The notes below the pieces were generated by a model. That model did no database searches. It saw only the letters and a program-made list of their open reading frames with translations, and had not been told where the DNA came from. A program made the position numbers and the translations under genes. Positions 26,233 through 35,913 of a stretch of DNA of 64,000 nt are shown here, piece after piece (position 1 is the first letter of the stretch; every line of letters starts with the position of its first letter). This stretch comes from Deferribacter thermophilus (GTDB lineage: Bacteria; Chrysiogenota; Deferribacteres; Deferribacterales; Deferribacteraceae), in contig NZ_JAPNXM010000011.1 of NCBI RefSeq assembly GCF_049472675.1, positions 3,291-67,290 on the forward strand, written 5' to 3'.

Positions 26233-26946
26233 TTATGCCATAATTTGTAATGACTCTATAATTTCTTTATCTTTTTCAAAAGCTTCTAATATATCAACAT
26301 ACATCCTTCTTTTTAGTTCAGCATAGATACCTCTTGCTTTATTAAATGATTTTGCAAACTCTAATGTTGTGGCTTTTAACTCTTCTAAATTTTCACAAGC
26401 TTTGTGTATCCCGTTTAACTGCTCCATCTCTTTTGCTGTAAATCGTTTGCCTGTAAAAACCATCTTCTGAAAGTTTTGATATGGGATAGCCTTTTTTGCA
26501 TATGCTATCATTGATGGTAAAAAAGGGATCCTTACATCGACTTCTGGAAAACAGAAAAAGCCTCTATCATTTCTCATAAACCTAAAATCACAACAGCATG
26601 AAAGTAACGCTCCATTTCCAAAGGCATGCCCTGTAATTTCTGCAATTGTTGGTATAGGATAGAAAATCAATTTTTTGAAAAGGTCATTCATTCTATATAA
26701 GAATTTTTTGATTGTATCAAAATCTTTTGATGTATAAGCTTTTTGTAGCCATTCTAAGTTTATCCCTTGTGACCAGTTTTTTTCATCATCAGAGGTGATA
26801 ATGAGAGCTTTTATCCCTTTATCTGCTTCAATATTGTCAAGGGCTTCAATAAATTGGTTTGCAAAATCTAAATCTTGCTTATTTTCTTTGTTGCACATAA
26901 TTAAATACGCAACTGTTCCATTTTTTTCTATTTTTACTCTATCCAT
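26233..26946 (-). CDS. Crotonase-fold protein, enoyl-CoA delta-isomerase-like
   Basis: 237 residues. It has the crotonase core TAEITGHAFGNGALLSCCCDFRFMRNDRGFF (quoted in part: GHAFGNGALL; MRNDRGFFCFPEVDVRIPF). The run DFRFMRNDRGFF...PEVDV is like peroxisomal/plant Delta3,Delta2-enoyl-CoA isomerases rather than hydratases. That would shift a double bond during unsaturated fatty acid degradation; subtype is inference. SD GGGGG precedes the ATG, and the upstream gene is another crotonase homologue 3 nt away. Confidence 0.75.
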   Translation of the reverse strand: MDRVKIEKNGTVAYLIMCNKENKQDLDFANQFIEALDNIEADKGIKALIITSDDEKNWSQGINLEWLQKAYTSKDFDTIKKFLYRMNDLFKKLIFYPIPTIAEITGHAFGNGALLSCCCDFRFMRNDRGFFCFPEVDVRIPFLPSMIAYAKKAIPYQNFQKMVFTGKRFTAKEMEQLNGIHKACENLEELKATTLEFAKSFNKARGIYAELKRRMYVDILEAFEKDKEIIESLQIMA

Positions 26947-26949
26947 TAA

Positions 26950-27747
26950 TTACCCCCTTTTTTGCAGTGACTTTTGAAAATAATAAGCTACTTCCTCAAA
27001 ATCTAAAAATGCAGAGTTGTGTGTAGCAATTTTTTCTAATTCTTCTTTTTTGATTTTTTCAGAAAGGTTGTTTATGAATTTTTTAGCACCACTTACAGCA
27101 TCAAATGGGTTTTCTGCTATTTCTTTTGCAAGCTCTAATGTTTTTTTATCAAGCTCCTCTTTGTTTTCATAAAGTTCGTTTATTAAATGCATCTCTTTTG
27201 CTTCTTTTGCTGTAATATCTTTCCCGGTAAATGCTAAATATTTTGTGTTTGCAGAGCCGATTATAAAAGGCAAACGCTGAAGGCTACCAAGATCAGCAAT
27301 AATAGCTAATTTTGTTTCTCTAAGTGAGAACTTGGCATCCATTGATGCTGTTCTTAAATCACAAGCAGCAATTAAATCTAATGCACCACCTATACAGTAA
27401 CCGTTTACTTCTGCGATATAGATTTTTTTACCTTCTTCAATCATATTCATGCCAAGCTGCATTTTTTTGATTAAATTGTAGAGTTTCACTCTTTTTGCTT
27501 TAGTTTCAGTTTTTAAAAGATCTGGCATTTTCTGACCAAGATCAAACACGTCAAGCCCAACAGAGAAGTGCTTTGCATCGCTTCTAAATATGGCAACTTT
27601 TACAGATTCATCTTTTTCAATTTCTTCTACTAATAATGGTAATTCTTCAAAAAATGCTAAATTCATTGCATTCATTTTTTGAGTGTTGTTAAAAGTCACT
27701 ATTAAAATATCTCCCTGTTTTTCTGTTTTGAAAAATTCAAAATTCAT
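26950..27747 (-). CDS. Crotonase-fold protein, dienoyl-CoA isomerase (ECH1)-like
   Basis: 265 residues from ATG 27747, chosen because GAGGGAG precedes it and the promoter at 27799-27827 lies inside any longer ORF. GYCIGGALDLIAACDLRTAS is the oxyanion-hole region. LRETKLAIIADLGSLQRLP closely mirrors the ECH1 (Delta3,5-Delta2,4-dienoyl-CoA isomerase) active-site strand, with its Glu and Asp in place. Paired with the enoyl-CoA isomerase-like gene, it suggests processing of unsaturated acyl-CoAs. No dehydrogenase or thiolase is adjacent. Confidence 0.75.
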   Translation of the reverse strand: MNFEFFKTEKQGDILIVTFNNTQKMNAMNLAFFEELPLLVEEIEKDESVKVAIFRSDAKHFSVGLDVFDLGQKMPDLLKTETKAKRVKLYNLIKKMQLGMNMIEEGKKIYIAEVNGYCIGGALDLIAACDLRTASMDAKFSLRETKLAIIADLGSLQRLPFIIGSANTKYLAFTGKDITAKEAKEMHLINELYENKEELDKKTLELAKEIAENPFDAVSGAKKFINNLSEKIKKEELEKIATHNSAFLDFEEVAYYFQKSLQKRG

Positions 27748-27798
27748 TTTCTCCCTCACTTGTTGAATTATTGTTAATCTTATTAATAACCATGTTTT

Positions 27799-27827
27799 AT
27801 TATAACCAGAGTAAAAAGTCAACTCAA
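27799..27827 (-). promoter_or_regulatory. Promoter of the two-crotonase operon
   Basis: On the minus strand, TTGAGT (27827-27822), a 17-bp spacer and TATAAT (27804-27799). The -35 lies in one arm of a 10-bp inverted repeat, ACTCAATATT 27822-27831 and AATATTGAGT 27870-27879, which could be a repressor site. Confidence 0.65.
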
Positions 27828-27922
27828 TATTTCCTTTTACGCAAAGGTAATGTCAGGTTTTGTTATTAAAATATTGAGTGATAGAAAAAAGTAAGTTAGT
27901 CCAAATAGATTCGTTTTTTGTC

Positions 27923-27951
27923 TTGCATTTAGAAAAATGAGTGTGTATATA
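27923..27951 (+). promoter_or_regulatory. Promoter at the head of the msbA/LPS cluster
   Basis: TTGCAT 27923-27928, a 17-bp spacer and TATATA 27946-27951. A small dyad GAGTG (27939-27943) / CACTC (27956-27960) brackets the -10. It is 34 bp before msbA. Confidence 0.55.
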
Positions 27952-27984
27952 AACTCACTCCGAAATTAGAAAACAGGGTATAAT

Positions 27985-29712
27985 GTGAAACTTTTAAAGA
28001 GAGTATGGCTTTATTTTAGGCCTTATAAATGGCATATATTCTTTTCTTTTGTTTTTTCATTATTTGTAGCTGCGAGTAATGGTGCTAGTGCATATATAGT
28101 AAAACCAGCTTTGGATGGAATATTCATTAATAAGGATAGAGAGAAATTAATTTTTATGCCCTTTGTTATTGTGGGTATTTATTTAATAAAAGGTGTCTTT
28201 AGATTTCTGCAGAATTATCTAATGAAAAAAACTGGTCAAAGGGTTGTTCAAGCTATTAGAAATGACCTTTTTGATAAAATTATCATGTTGCCAATTAGAT
28301 TTTTTAGTGAAAGTTCAACTGGTGTTTTGATGTCAAGGATTACTAATGATGTAAACTTGGTTCAAAACTCGATTCCCTCATTTGTAACTGCTATTAGAGA
28401 AACATTTTCTATTTTAGGTCTTGCAGCTGTGGTGCTTTATCAAGACCCATATCTTGGAAGCTTTGCACTTTTTGTTTTGCCTCTAGTAGTTTTACCTTTA
28501 ATAAAAATAGGGAAAAAAATTAAAAAATACAGCAGGCGTGGCCAAGAAAAGATGGGGGATATTTCTTCAGTCTTGCAGGAATCTTTTAGTGGAATCAGAG
28601 TTGTTAAAGCTTTTGCAAATGAAGATAAAGAAAAGGAAAAATTCAAAACTCATAATGAAAAATTGGTTAAAAATGAAATAAAAAAGATTGTTTATAACGA
28701 GATAAGTTCCCCTATGATGGAGTTAATTGGTGCTATAGGTTTGGCTTTAGTAATTTATTATGGGGGGCTTAAAGTTATAGAAGGGGTTTCAACACCTGGT
28801 ACCTTTTTTTCATTTATTGCTGCAATTGCAATGATGTACGATCCATTTAAAAGAATAAATTCTGCTAATAACAATATTCAGAGTGCTATTGCTGCTGCTG
28901 AGAGAATTTTTGAGATTATGGATACAGAAAATGAAATTTTGGAAAATGATGGGGAATTAGAATGTGATGCAAAAGGGAAAGATGTGATTTTTGATCATGT
29001 TTATTTTCGGTATAAAGATAATGAAGATTATGTTTTAAAAAATATAAATTTATTAGTAAAACCGGGTACTACAGTTGCAATTGTAGGCTCAAGTGGAGCA
29101 GGCAAAAGTACTCTGGTAAGTTTAATTCCTAGATTTTATGATGTTATATCTGGATCCATAAAGATTGGTGAAACTGATATCAGGGATTTTAAAGTTCATT
29201 CTTTGAGAAAAAATATCGGGATTGTTTCTCAAGAACCTTTTCTTTTTAATGATACGGTATTTAACAATATAGCATACGGTATGGATAATGTGACAGAAGA
29301 GGATGTTATAAATGCAGCAAAAGCAGCTTATGCTCATGAATTTATTTTGGAGCTTCCAGAAGGTTATAATACTGTAATTGGGGAAAGAGGTGTTAGACTA
29401 TCAGGTGGTCAAAGGCAAAGGATAACAATTGCAAGAGCTCTTTTAAAAAATCCACCAATACTGATTTTAGATGAAGCTACAAGTGCATTAGATACCGAAT
29501 CTGAAAAGATTGTTCAGAAAGCTCTTGAAAATTTGATGAAACATAGGACAAGTTTTGTAATTGCTCATAGACTCTCTACAGTAATAAATTCGGATGTAAT
29601 TGTGGTTTTGGATAAAGGGGAAATTGAATCAATTGGAAATCATCAAGAGCTTTTAGAAAAATCTAAGGTTTATAAAAAGCTTTATCAGATGCAGTTTCAA
29701 AATGGTGAATAG
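27985..29712 (+). CDS. msbA: MsbA-type lipid A/LPS-core flippase (ABC exporter)
   Basis: 575 residues: six membrane helices in the first ~310, then the ATPase domain. Walker A is GSSGAGKST (about 368), the signature LSGGQRQR (about 471), Walker B ILILDEATSALD, and the H-loop AHRLST. Start GTG 27985. Length and half-transporter layout fit MsbA, and heading a cluster of LPS glycosyltransferases with lpxK at the end supports lipid A-core flipping. Other homodimeric exporters of this subfamily cannot be excluded by motifs alone. Confidence 0.87.
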   Translation: MKLLKRVWLYFRPYKWHIFFSFVFSLFVAASNGASAYIVKPALDGIFINKDREKLIFMPFVIVGIYLIKGVFRFLQNYLMKKTGQRVVQAIRNDLFDKIIMLPIRFFSESSTGVLMSRITNDVNLVQNSIPSFVTAIRETFSILGLAAVVLYQDPYLGSFALFVLPLVVLPLIKIGKKIKKYSRRGQEKMGDISSVLQESFSGIRVVKAFANEDKEKEKFKTHNEKLVKNEIKKIVYNEISSPMMELIGAIGLALVIYYGGLKVIEGVSTPGTFFSFIAAIAMMYDPFKRINSANNNIQSAIAAAERIFEIMDTENEILENDGELECDAKGKDVIFDHVYFRYKDNEDYVLKNINLLVKPGTTVAIVGSSGAGKSTLVSLIPRFYDVISGSIKIGETDIRDFKVHSLRKNIGIVSQEPFLFNDTVFNNIAYGMDNVTEEDVINAAKAAYAHEFILELPEGYNTVIGERGVRLSGGQRQRITIARALLKNPPILILDEATSALDTESEKIVQKALENLMKHRTSFVIAHRLSTVINSDVIVVLDKGEIESIGNHQELLEKSKVYKKLYQMQFQNGE

Positions 29713-29715
29713 TTT

Positions 29716-30774
29716 ATGAGGGTTCTCCATGTTGACACGGGTAAAGAGTGGAGAGGTGGGCAAAGACAGGCTCTGTTATTGCATAGAGGGTTGATTGAAC
29801 AAGGTGTAGAAAGTTTTCTTGCAGCAAACAGCCATGGAGCATTAATAAAAAAATGTGAAAATAATATTGTTAGTTATGGTTTTAAAGGTGAAGTAAGTCC
29901 AGTAAGTTTATGGAATATTATTAGGATTATAAAAAAGATAAAACCAGATATAGTTCATTCGCATGATGCACATTCTCTTACACCTTTGATATTAGCAAAA
30001 ATTATGAGATTTAAATTTAAGTTGGTGCACACAAGGAGAGTTGATTTTTCAATCAGAAAAAACAGATTGAGTAAATTTAAGTATGACAATAGATATATTG
30101 ATAAAATTGTAGCAATATCAGAAGCTGTAAAAAAGGTTTTAGTGAGTGATGGGATAGATGAGAGTAAAATAGAGGTTATTTATAGTGGTGTAGAGTTTAA
30201 AAATCCTGATGATTATGAGTGTCCATCAGATTTGAAACCTTTGTTAGATGGATATAAGGTAATTGGATGTGTAGCAAATTTTGCAGATCATAAGGATCAT
30301 AAGACATTGATAAAAGCCTTTAATAAAGTCTATGAAATTAGAAAGGATGTAAAATTACTGCTTGTGGGGGATGGCCCCCTTTTCTATGAAACTTTAGATT
30401 TTGCTAAGAAATATCCATGCTTTAACAATATTGTTTTTACTGGTTTTAGGGAAGATGTGTATTCTTGTTTGAAATGTATCGATATTTTTGCTATGACTTC
30501 AAAAGAGGAAGGACTTTGTACTTCTATTATAGATGCTTTAAGCTTTGGACTACCAGTAGTTGCCACAAAAGCTGGAGGGATACCAGAGATTGTGAAAGAT
30601 GGAATAAACGGATACCTCGCTGAGGTTAAAAATAGTTCAAAAATAGCAGAACTTTTTTTGTACTCTTTAGATAGTAAATTTAATAAAAATAATTTAATTT
30701 ATTCAGTAAAAGAATTTAGTTTTGAAAAAATGACCTTTAATTATAAAAAAATTTACAAAAGAATTATGGGATAA
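29716..30774 (+). CDS. Glycosyltransferase family 4
   Basis: 352 residues with a GT-B fold. The N-terminal domain opens VDTGKEWRGGQRQALLLHRG, and the C-terminal one has VGDGPLFYETL, FTGFREDV and the donor-site E-x7-E motif in TSKEEGLCTSIIDALSFGLPVVA. It transfers a nucleotide-activated sugar in the cytoplasm, here probably onto LPS core. Starts 3 nt after msbA. Sugar specificity unknown. Confidence 0.85.
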   Translation: MRVLHVDTGKEWRGGQRQALLLHRGLIEQGVESFLAANSHGALIKKCENNIVSYGFKGEVSPVSLWNIIRIIKKIKPDIVHSHDAHSLTPLILAKIMRFKFKLVHTRRVDFSIRKNRLSKFKYDNRYIDKIVAISEAVKKVLVSDGIDESKIEVIYSGVEFKNPDDYECPSDLKPLLDGYKVIGCVANFADHKDHKTLIKAFNKVYEIRKDVKLLLVGDGPLFYETLDFAKKYPCFNNIVFTGFREDVYSCLKCIDIFAMTSKEEGLCTSIIDALSFGLPVVATKAGGIPEIVKDGINGYLAEVKNSSKIAELFLYSLDSKFNKNNLIYSVKEFSFEKMTFNYKKIYKRIMG

Positions 30775-30775
30775 A

Positions 30776-31864
30776 ATGAAAAAAATTGCATATTTAATGG
30801 GAAATTTTGGAATTGGTGGAGCAGAGGTTTCAACGCTAACTCTTTTAAACGGGTTCATTAAATTAGGTTATTTGGTTGACTTAGTCCTTGCTTATGGTAG
30901 TAAAGTTGAATGGGATAAACAGTGTGATTTTAATATTATTAAATTGCAACTTGATAAATACAAAAAACATCCTTTAAGATATATTATTTTAAAGAATAAG
31001 TTGGATAAATTTTTTGAAATAAGTAAATATGATGCAATATTAACAGCGCAAACATCAAAAAGTTGGGAAAAAATTCTTAATCAATTAGATAAGAAACACA
31101 ATATTTCCTATATAATTAGAAATTCATTTACAAAAAAAAGAATAGATAGAAATAACAGCTTATTTTTGAAAAATATTAAAAGGAAGTATTTAGCTAATAT
31201 TTATAAGGATAAGAATATAATATGTGTATCAAAGGGAGTTTATAATGATTTGGTAAAAAATATTGGTATAAAATCAGATAGTATCATAACAATTTATAAT
31301 CCTTTTGATACTAATTATATTTTAAATAAGTCTAAAGAGCATTTTAATCTTCCTGTTGATGACTACATTATACATGTTGGTAGGTTTGAAATTAGACACA
31401 AAAGGCAAGATATTTTGTTAAAGGCATACAAAAAAGCAAATTTAAAAGAGAAATTATTACTTTTAGGTGAAGGTAGTGGCCAGCAATATTTAGAAAAGTT
31501 GATTGATGAATTACAATTAAATGGTAAAGTAATTTTGCACCCTATGGTCACTAATCCTTATCCTTTAATTAAAAATGCAAAACTTTTAGTTTTAAGTTCA
31601 GATTACGAAGGGTTGCCAAGAGTTTTGATTGAAGCTTTGATATTGAAGACACCTGTAGTTAGCACAAATTGTGAGAGTGGACCAAGTGAAATTTTAACAG
31701 GTGAACTTGCTAATTTTTTAGTTCCTACTAGAGATGTTGATGCATTGGCTGAGAAAATGAAGCAAGCATTAAGAAATTATCCTGAAATAAAGGATGAATA
31801 CATTAAAAAATTTGAGCAATTAAATGTTTGCAGACAATATATAGAATTTTTAGGTTTGAATTGA
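30776..31864 (+). CDS. Glycosyltransferase family 4
   Basis: 362 residues with a GT-B fold. The start MGNFGIGGAEVSTLTLLNGF is the acceptor-domain Gly loop. VGRFEIRHKRQDILLKAYK and SSDYEGLPRVLIEALILKTPVVSTNCESGPSEIL (in part) form the donor site, typical of GT4 enzymes making LPS or capsule. Its stop overlaps the next gene's ATG (TGATG). Sugar unknown. Confidence 0.85.
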   Translation: MKKIAYLMGNFGIGGAEVSTLTLLNGFIKLGYLVDLVLAYGSKVEWDKQCDFNIIKLQLDKYKKHPLRYIILKNKLDKFFEISKYDAILTAQTSKSWEKILNQLDKKHNISYIIRNSFTKKRIDRNNSLFLKNIKRKYLANIYKDKNIICVSKGVYNDLVKNIGIKSDSIITIYNPFDTNYILNKSKEHFNLPVDDYIIHVGRFEIRHKRQDILLKAYKKANLKEKLLLLGEGSGQQYLEKLIDELQLNGKVILHPMVTNPYPLIKNAKLLVLSSDYEGLPRVLIEALILKTPVVSTNCESGPSEILTGELANFLVPTRDVDALAEKMKQALRNYPEIKDEYIKKFEQLNVCRQYIEFLGLN

Positions 31865-32637
31865 TGAGAAAGATTTCAGCAACTATTATAACTTATAATG
31901 AGGAAGACAACATTGAGAGATGTTTAAAATCTCTTGATTTTGCTGATGAAATAATAGTAGTGGATTCGGGTAGTAAAGATAAAACAATTGAGATAGCAAA
32001 AAAATACACCGATAAGATTTATTTTAAAGATTTTAATGGTTATGGTGAGCAGAAAAATTATGCTGCAAGTATGGCAAGAAATGATTTAATATTTTCAATT
32101 GATGCTGATGAAGAAGTTTCTGATGATTTAAAAAAATATTTGTTAGAAAACTTGGAAGTTGTTTTTTCAAAAGGTTTTTCGGCAATAGCTGTTCCAAGAA
32201 GAACATATTACCTTGGTAAATTTATTAAAAATAGTGGGTGGTATCCTGATTATAAAGTTAGAATTTATGATAAAAATAAATGTTACTGGGATAATAAAAA
32301 GGTGCATGAAGCTTTGAATTGTGAAGGTAAAGTTTTTTATGTGCCTAAAGGGAAGGATTTATATCACTATTCATATAAAAATATTTCAGATCATATAAAT
32401 AAAGTTAATAAATATACTTCTTTGTTTGCTAGTGAAAATAAAGATATGGGTTTTATCTCTATAAGTTTTAAACTTTTGATGAAGCCTATGTTAAAATTTT
32501 TTAAGATGTATTTTTTAAAATACGGTTTTTTAGAAGGGTATAGGGGTTTTATTATTGCAATTATAGGTAGTTTTTACGAATTTTTGAAATATGCGAAGAT
32601 ATTAGAAAGGAGAATAAATGTTAAAAATATTTTTTAA
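31864..32637 (+). CDS. Glycosyltransferase family 2 (WaaE/KdtX-like)
   Basis: 257 residues from ATG 31864; an upstream in-frame start would lie inside the preceding gene. GT2 motifs are ATIITYNEEDNIERCLKSL, EIIVVDSGSKDKT, GYGEQKNYAA and the DxD-like SIDADEEVSD. A C-terminal hydrophobic helix follows. This arrangement is like WaaE/KdtX-type beta-glycosyltransferases of the LPS inner core. Acceptor is inferred from context. Confidence 0.83.
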   Translation: MRKISATIITYNEEDNIERCLKSLDFADEIIVVDSGSKDKTIEIAKKYTDKIYFKDFNGYGEQKNYAASMARNDLIFSIDADEEVSDDLKKYLLENLEVVFSKGFSAIAVPRRTYYLGKFIKNSGWYPDYKVRIYDKNKCYWDNKKVHEALNCEGKVFYVPKGKDLYHYSYKNISDHINKVNKYTSLFASENKDMGFISISFKLLMKPMLKFFKMYFLKYGFLEGYRGFIIAIIGSFYEFLKYAKILERRINVKNIF

Positions 32638-33769
32638 TTTTTTATCATTTTCTCATTTTATTTCTATTAGTATTACACAAATTCTTTTTTCTATCATTTT
32701 TTTATTTATAATTTATAAAGTATGGAAGAAAGATTTGAAGTTCTATAGTGAAAGAGTTTTGTATTTATTTTTGATATTTTTTATATTGTATGATATTTCA
32801 TTGATTGTAAATTTTAATAATTTTCCTAACTTTAACAAATTTATTAAACATATTTTTGGATGGTGGCACTATCTATTTTTTGTTATATCTCTTATATTTA
32901 TGAAAAATTTCAAGCCAAATTTTAAAAACATATTTAATTTTGTCTTAGCTGGCTCTGCAATTGCTTCATTTTATGGGTTTTATCAATTTTTCTTTTTACA
33001 TAAAAGAGCTGAAGGATTTTATTCTCATCCGTTAACTTTTGGTAATAATTTAGCTATTGTTTTAATAGTTTTGTATTCATTAATTATAACTAAATATTAT
33101 ATAAATAAAAGAGAATTTTGGTTTTATATCATATTTTTTCTAGTGAATTTTACTGCACTCCTTATCTCATTATCTAGAGGTCCAATATTAGCTTTTTTAA
33201 TAACTGTAATGGTAATAAATGTTCTAGTTTACAAATATAAAGGATTAATTGTAAATATAATTATTGTAGTTTTGTTTACATCTATCGTTTTGTTCACTCC
33301 TGCATTAAAACAAAGAGCTAATGATTTTTTTAATCATTCATGGAAAAATACAACTTCTTCGTTTGGTACGCGTGTTGTCTTATGGAAAACTTCTTTAAAA
33401 ATTATAAAAGACAATCCTTTCTTTGGTATAGGTTATAATATAAAAAGAGAGTTTAAGAAGAGAATTAAAGTTCCAGTTGCTTCAACGGCTCATTCTCACA
33501 ATTCTTATTTGACAATTGCTTGTTATTATGGTGTTCCAGCTTTAATTATTCTCTTATTAATATATTTTTATCTAATGAAATCATTTTGGATTAAAAATGA
33601 TTTTTTTGTAAAAGTGTCAGGAATTGGGACAATTCTTGTTTATATGTTAGAAGGATTAACCGAATACAATTTTGGCGATTCAGAGGTTTTAATGTTTTTT
33701 TGGTTATTAATAGGGATATTATATTCATTAAACTCAAATAAAAATTATACTGATGCTGTAAATGAATAA
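32618..33769 (+). CDS. O-antigen ligase / Wzy_C family membrane protein
   Basis: 383 residues with 10-12 hydrophobic helices. The large periplasmic loop has GFYSHPLTFGNNLAI before it and the Wzy_C segment SFGTRVVLWKTSLKII, NPFFGIGYN and AHSHNSYLT. The family covers the WaaL ligase, which joins O-antigen to lipid A-core, and Wzy polymerases. AGGAG precedes the ATG, and the gene overlaps the GT2 gene by 20 nt. A second, IS-disrupted homologue is at 36883-39412, so this one may be the surviving ligase. Confidence 0.8.
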   Translation: MLKIFFNFLSFSHFISISITQILFSIIFLFIIYKVWKKDLKFYSERVLYLFLIFFILYDISLIVNFNNFPNFNKFIKHIFGWWHYLFFVISLIFMKNFKPNFKNIFNFVLAGSAIASFYGFYQFFFLHKRAEGFYSHPLTFGNNLAIVLIVLYSLIITKYYINKREFWFYIIFFLVNFTALLISLSRGPILAFLITVMVINVLVYKYKGLIVNIIIVVLFTSIVLFTPALKQRANDFFNHSWKNTTSSFGTRVVLWKTSLKIIKDNPFFGIGYNIKREFKKRIKVPVASTAHSHNSYLTIACYYGVPALIILLLIYFYLMKSFWIKNDFFVKVSGIGTILVYMLEGLTEYNFGDSEVLMFFWLLIGILYSLNSNKNYTDAVNE

Positions 33770-33793
33770 TTGATTGGTTTTAAAGGATATTAA

Positions 33794-34918
33794 ATGGATA
33801 AAAAAATTATTCTTTTTATAAGGGTTTTTTCAAGGTATGGTGGTGTAGAGAATTTTTGCTATAGATTTTATCAGTTTTTAGTAGAAAAAGGGTATGAAGT
33901 TAAAGTGGTATGTGGTGAAAATAAGACTGATATCAAAAATGAAAATATCATTGAATTAGGTTTATGGAGACCAGGGAGATTTTTGAAAACCTTAAGTTAT
34001 TATTTAAAAGCATCAAAGTTTGCAAAAAATAGTGATAATTCTCTGAATATAGCTCTTACGAAAGTTAACTACTGTCATGTAATTAGAGCTGGGAGTGGAT
34101 CTCATTTGGATTTTTTAATAAGCTCTTTAAGAGGTTATAGAGGTTATAGTAAACTTAAGAAGATAATAAAAAGACTTTTTTCACCTGTAAATTACCTTAC
34201 TGTATTTATTGAGAAAAAGATGTACAGAGATAATCCTAGTTTAAAGTTAGTTGTTTTTCAATCAAATATGGCAAAAAAAGAGTTTTTAAATAGGTATAAG
34301 TTAACAAATTTGAATTATAAAATCATTCCGAATAGCGTAAATAAAAATATTTTTAAGTTAATGCATGATGGCACTAACACTTTTTATGAAAAATATAGTT
34401 TATCAAAAGATAAAATTTATGTTGGTTTTGCTGCTTCAAATTTTGAGTTAAAGGGTTTGATTTATTTAATAGATGCTATTAAATATTTACCTGATAATGT
34501 AGAATTATTAATAGCTGGCAATAGAAATCCTAAGAAATACATAGAAAAAGCTAAGCAACTTAAAATAGAAGATAGAGTTCATTTTTTAGGTAAAGTGGAA
34601 AATATGAATGATTTTTATAATGTTTTAAATGTGTTTTGCTTACCTACGTTTTATGATACATGTGCAAATGTTGTTTTAGAATCTCTATCTGTTGGTACCC
34701 CAGTTATTACCACAACAAATAATGGAGCACAGGACTTTGTTTTAGATGGAAAAAACGGATTTTTGTTATCTGTTGATGAGTTAAGTGGTGCTAAATTGGC
34801 TGATTTAATTGTTAAAGCAATAAAAATTAATAAATATGATGTAATAAGATATTCTAAATTATACACAGATGAAGAAATTTTTAATAAATACTTGGAGGAA
34901 ATAAAAGGGTTAATATGA
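33794..34918 (+). CDS. Glycosyltransferase family 4 (WaaG-like)
   Basis: 374 residues, GT-B. The N-terminal FSRYGGVENFCYRFYQFL and, near residue 100, HVIRAGSGSHLDFL resemble WaaG/RfaG core glucosyltransferases, in which a V-x-R-x-G-x-G-x-H stretch occurs. GFAASNFELKGLIYLIDA and TFYDTCANVVLESLSVGTPV form the donor-binding domain. It overlaps the heptosyltransferase gene by ATGA. Core hexose transfer is the best guess. Confidence 0.82.
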   Translation: MDKKIILFIRVFSRYGGVENFCYRFYQFLVEKGYEVKVVCGENKTDIKNENIIELGLWRPGRFLKTLSYYLKASKFAKNSDNSLNIALTKVNYCHVIRAGSGSHLDFLISSLRGYRGYSKLKKIIKRLFSPVNYLTVFIEKKMYRDNPSLKLVVFQSNMAKKEFLNRYKLTNLNYKIIPNSVNKNIFKLMHDGTNTFYEKYSLSKDKIYVGFAASNFELKGLIYLIDAIKYLPDNVELLIAGNRNPKKYIEKAKQLKIEDRVHFLGKVENMNDFYNVLNVFCLPTFYDTCANVVLESLSVGTPVITTTNNGAQDFVLDGKNGFLLSVDELSGAKLADLIVKAIKINKYDVIRYSKLYTDEEIFNKYLEEIKGLI

Positions 34919-35913
34919 AGATATTGATAGTTCAATTGTATCAAATTGGAGATGTGGTTTTGACTACTCCAATACCAAGAGAAATTAAAAAAAAGTATCC
35001 AGGTGCTGAAATTCATTTTCTAACAACTCCTTTGTCTGCATCAGTTTTAAAATACGATAAGAATATAGATAAAATAATTACTATTAATAGAGATAAAAAC
35101 TTATTAAATACATTAAGATTAATAAATAAAATAAGAAAAGAAAAATATGATTATATCTTGGATTTTCAAAATAATCCTCGTACAATGTGGTTATCACTTT
35201 TTTCAAAAGCTAAGTATAAAGTAACTTATGCTTACTCAAAAAGGAAATTTGCATATAATAAACTTATAGAACCGGTTAAAGGGACTGCTACTGAGATAAA
35301 ATGTTCTTTGTTAAAGGCATTAAATATTTCTGATTATGATATCAGGCCTGTTTTATATCCAGGTGAACAAGAACTCGCTAAAGTAAAAAACTATTTGGAT
35401 GAAAACAATATTAAAGACTTTGTTGTAATATCCCCAACGCATAAAGGTGATACAAGGAGATGGCCTTTACAATATTTTATAGAACTTGCTGAATATGTTT
35501 ATGAAAAAACAGGACTAAAAATAGTTTTTAATTATGCACCTAATGAAACTGATTATATTGAAAAAATTAGAGAGCATGACTTTCATAATAAAGCATTTTT
35601 TACACCACTGTTTAAACTACCAGAATTAATAGCATTATTAAGTTTTTCTAAGTTCCATGTGGGAAATGATTCTTCTCCAAATCATATGGCTGTTGCTTTA
35701 AAGAAACCTTCATTTGTAGTGCTAGGTGCATCAAGTGAAGGTTGGATTTTCCCTTCAAATGAATACAAGTGGGTAAGAAAAGGATTAGACTGTCAACCAT
35801 GTAAAAGTAATAAGTGTAAATATGGAGATAAAATACCATGTTTAAAAGAATTAAGTTTTGCAGATATAAAAGATGAATTTGATAAATTTTTAAGTGAGGT
35901 AGTTGGTGTTTAA
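34915..35913 (+). CDS. ADP-heptose:LPS heptosyltransferase (GT9)
   Basis: 332 residues. ILIVQLYQIGDVVLTTPI is the GT9 opening with its catalytic Asp region. ISPTHKGDTRRWPLQYF and VGNDSSPNHMAVALKKPSFVVLGAS complete the ADP-heptose site. A Cys-rich tail (DCQPCKSNKCKYG) is common in this family. It adds L-glycero-D-manno-heptose to the inner core, either first or second heptose (WaaC/WaaF role not decided). Confidence 0.86.
   Translation: MKILIVQLYQIGDVVLTTPIPREIKKKYPGAEIHFLTTPLSASVLKYDKNIDKIITINRDKNLLNTLRLINKIRKEKYDYILDFQNNPRTMWLSLFSKAKYKVTYAYSKRKFAYNKLIEPVKGTATEIKCSLLKALNISDYDIRPVLYPGEQELAKVKNYLDENNIKDFVVISPTHKGDTRRWPLQYFIELAEYVYEKTGLKIVFNYAPNETDYIEKIREHDFHNKAFFTPLFKLPELIALLSFSKFHVGNDSSPNHMAVALKKPSFVVLGASSEGWIFPSNEYKWVRKGLDCQPCKSNKCKYGDKIPCLKELSFADIKDEFDKFLSEVVGV

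Noticed and set aside
27748..27822. Longer N-terminus of the ECH1-like gene
   Set aside because: The extension overlaps a good promoter, and the downstream ATG has a ribosome site.
34651..35016. 121-residue minus-strand ORF
   Set aside because: Lies antisense across two clear glycosyltransferase genes; no recognisable domain.
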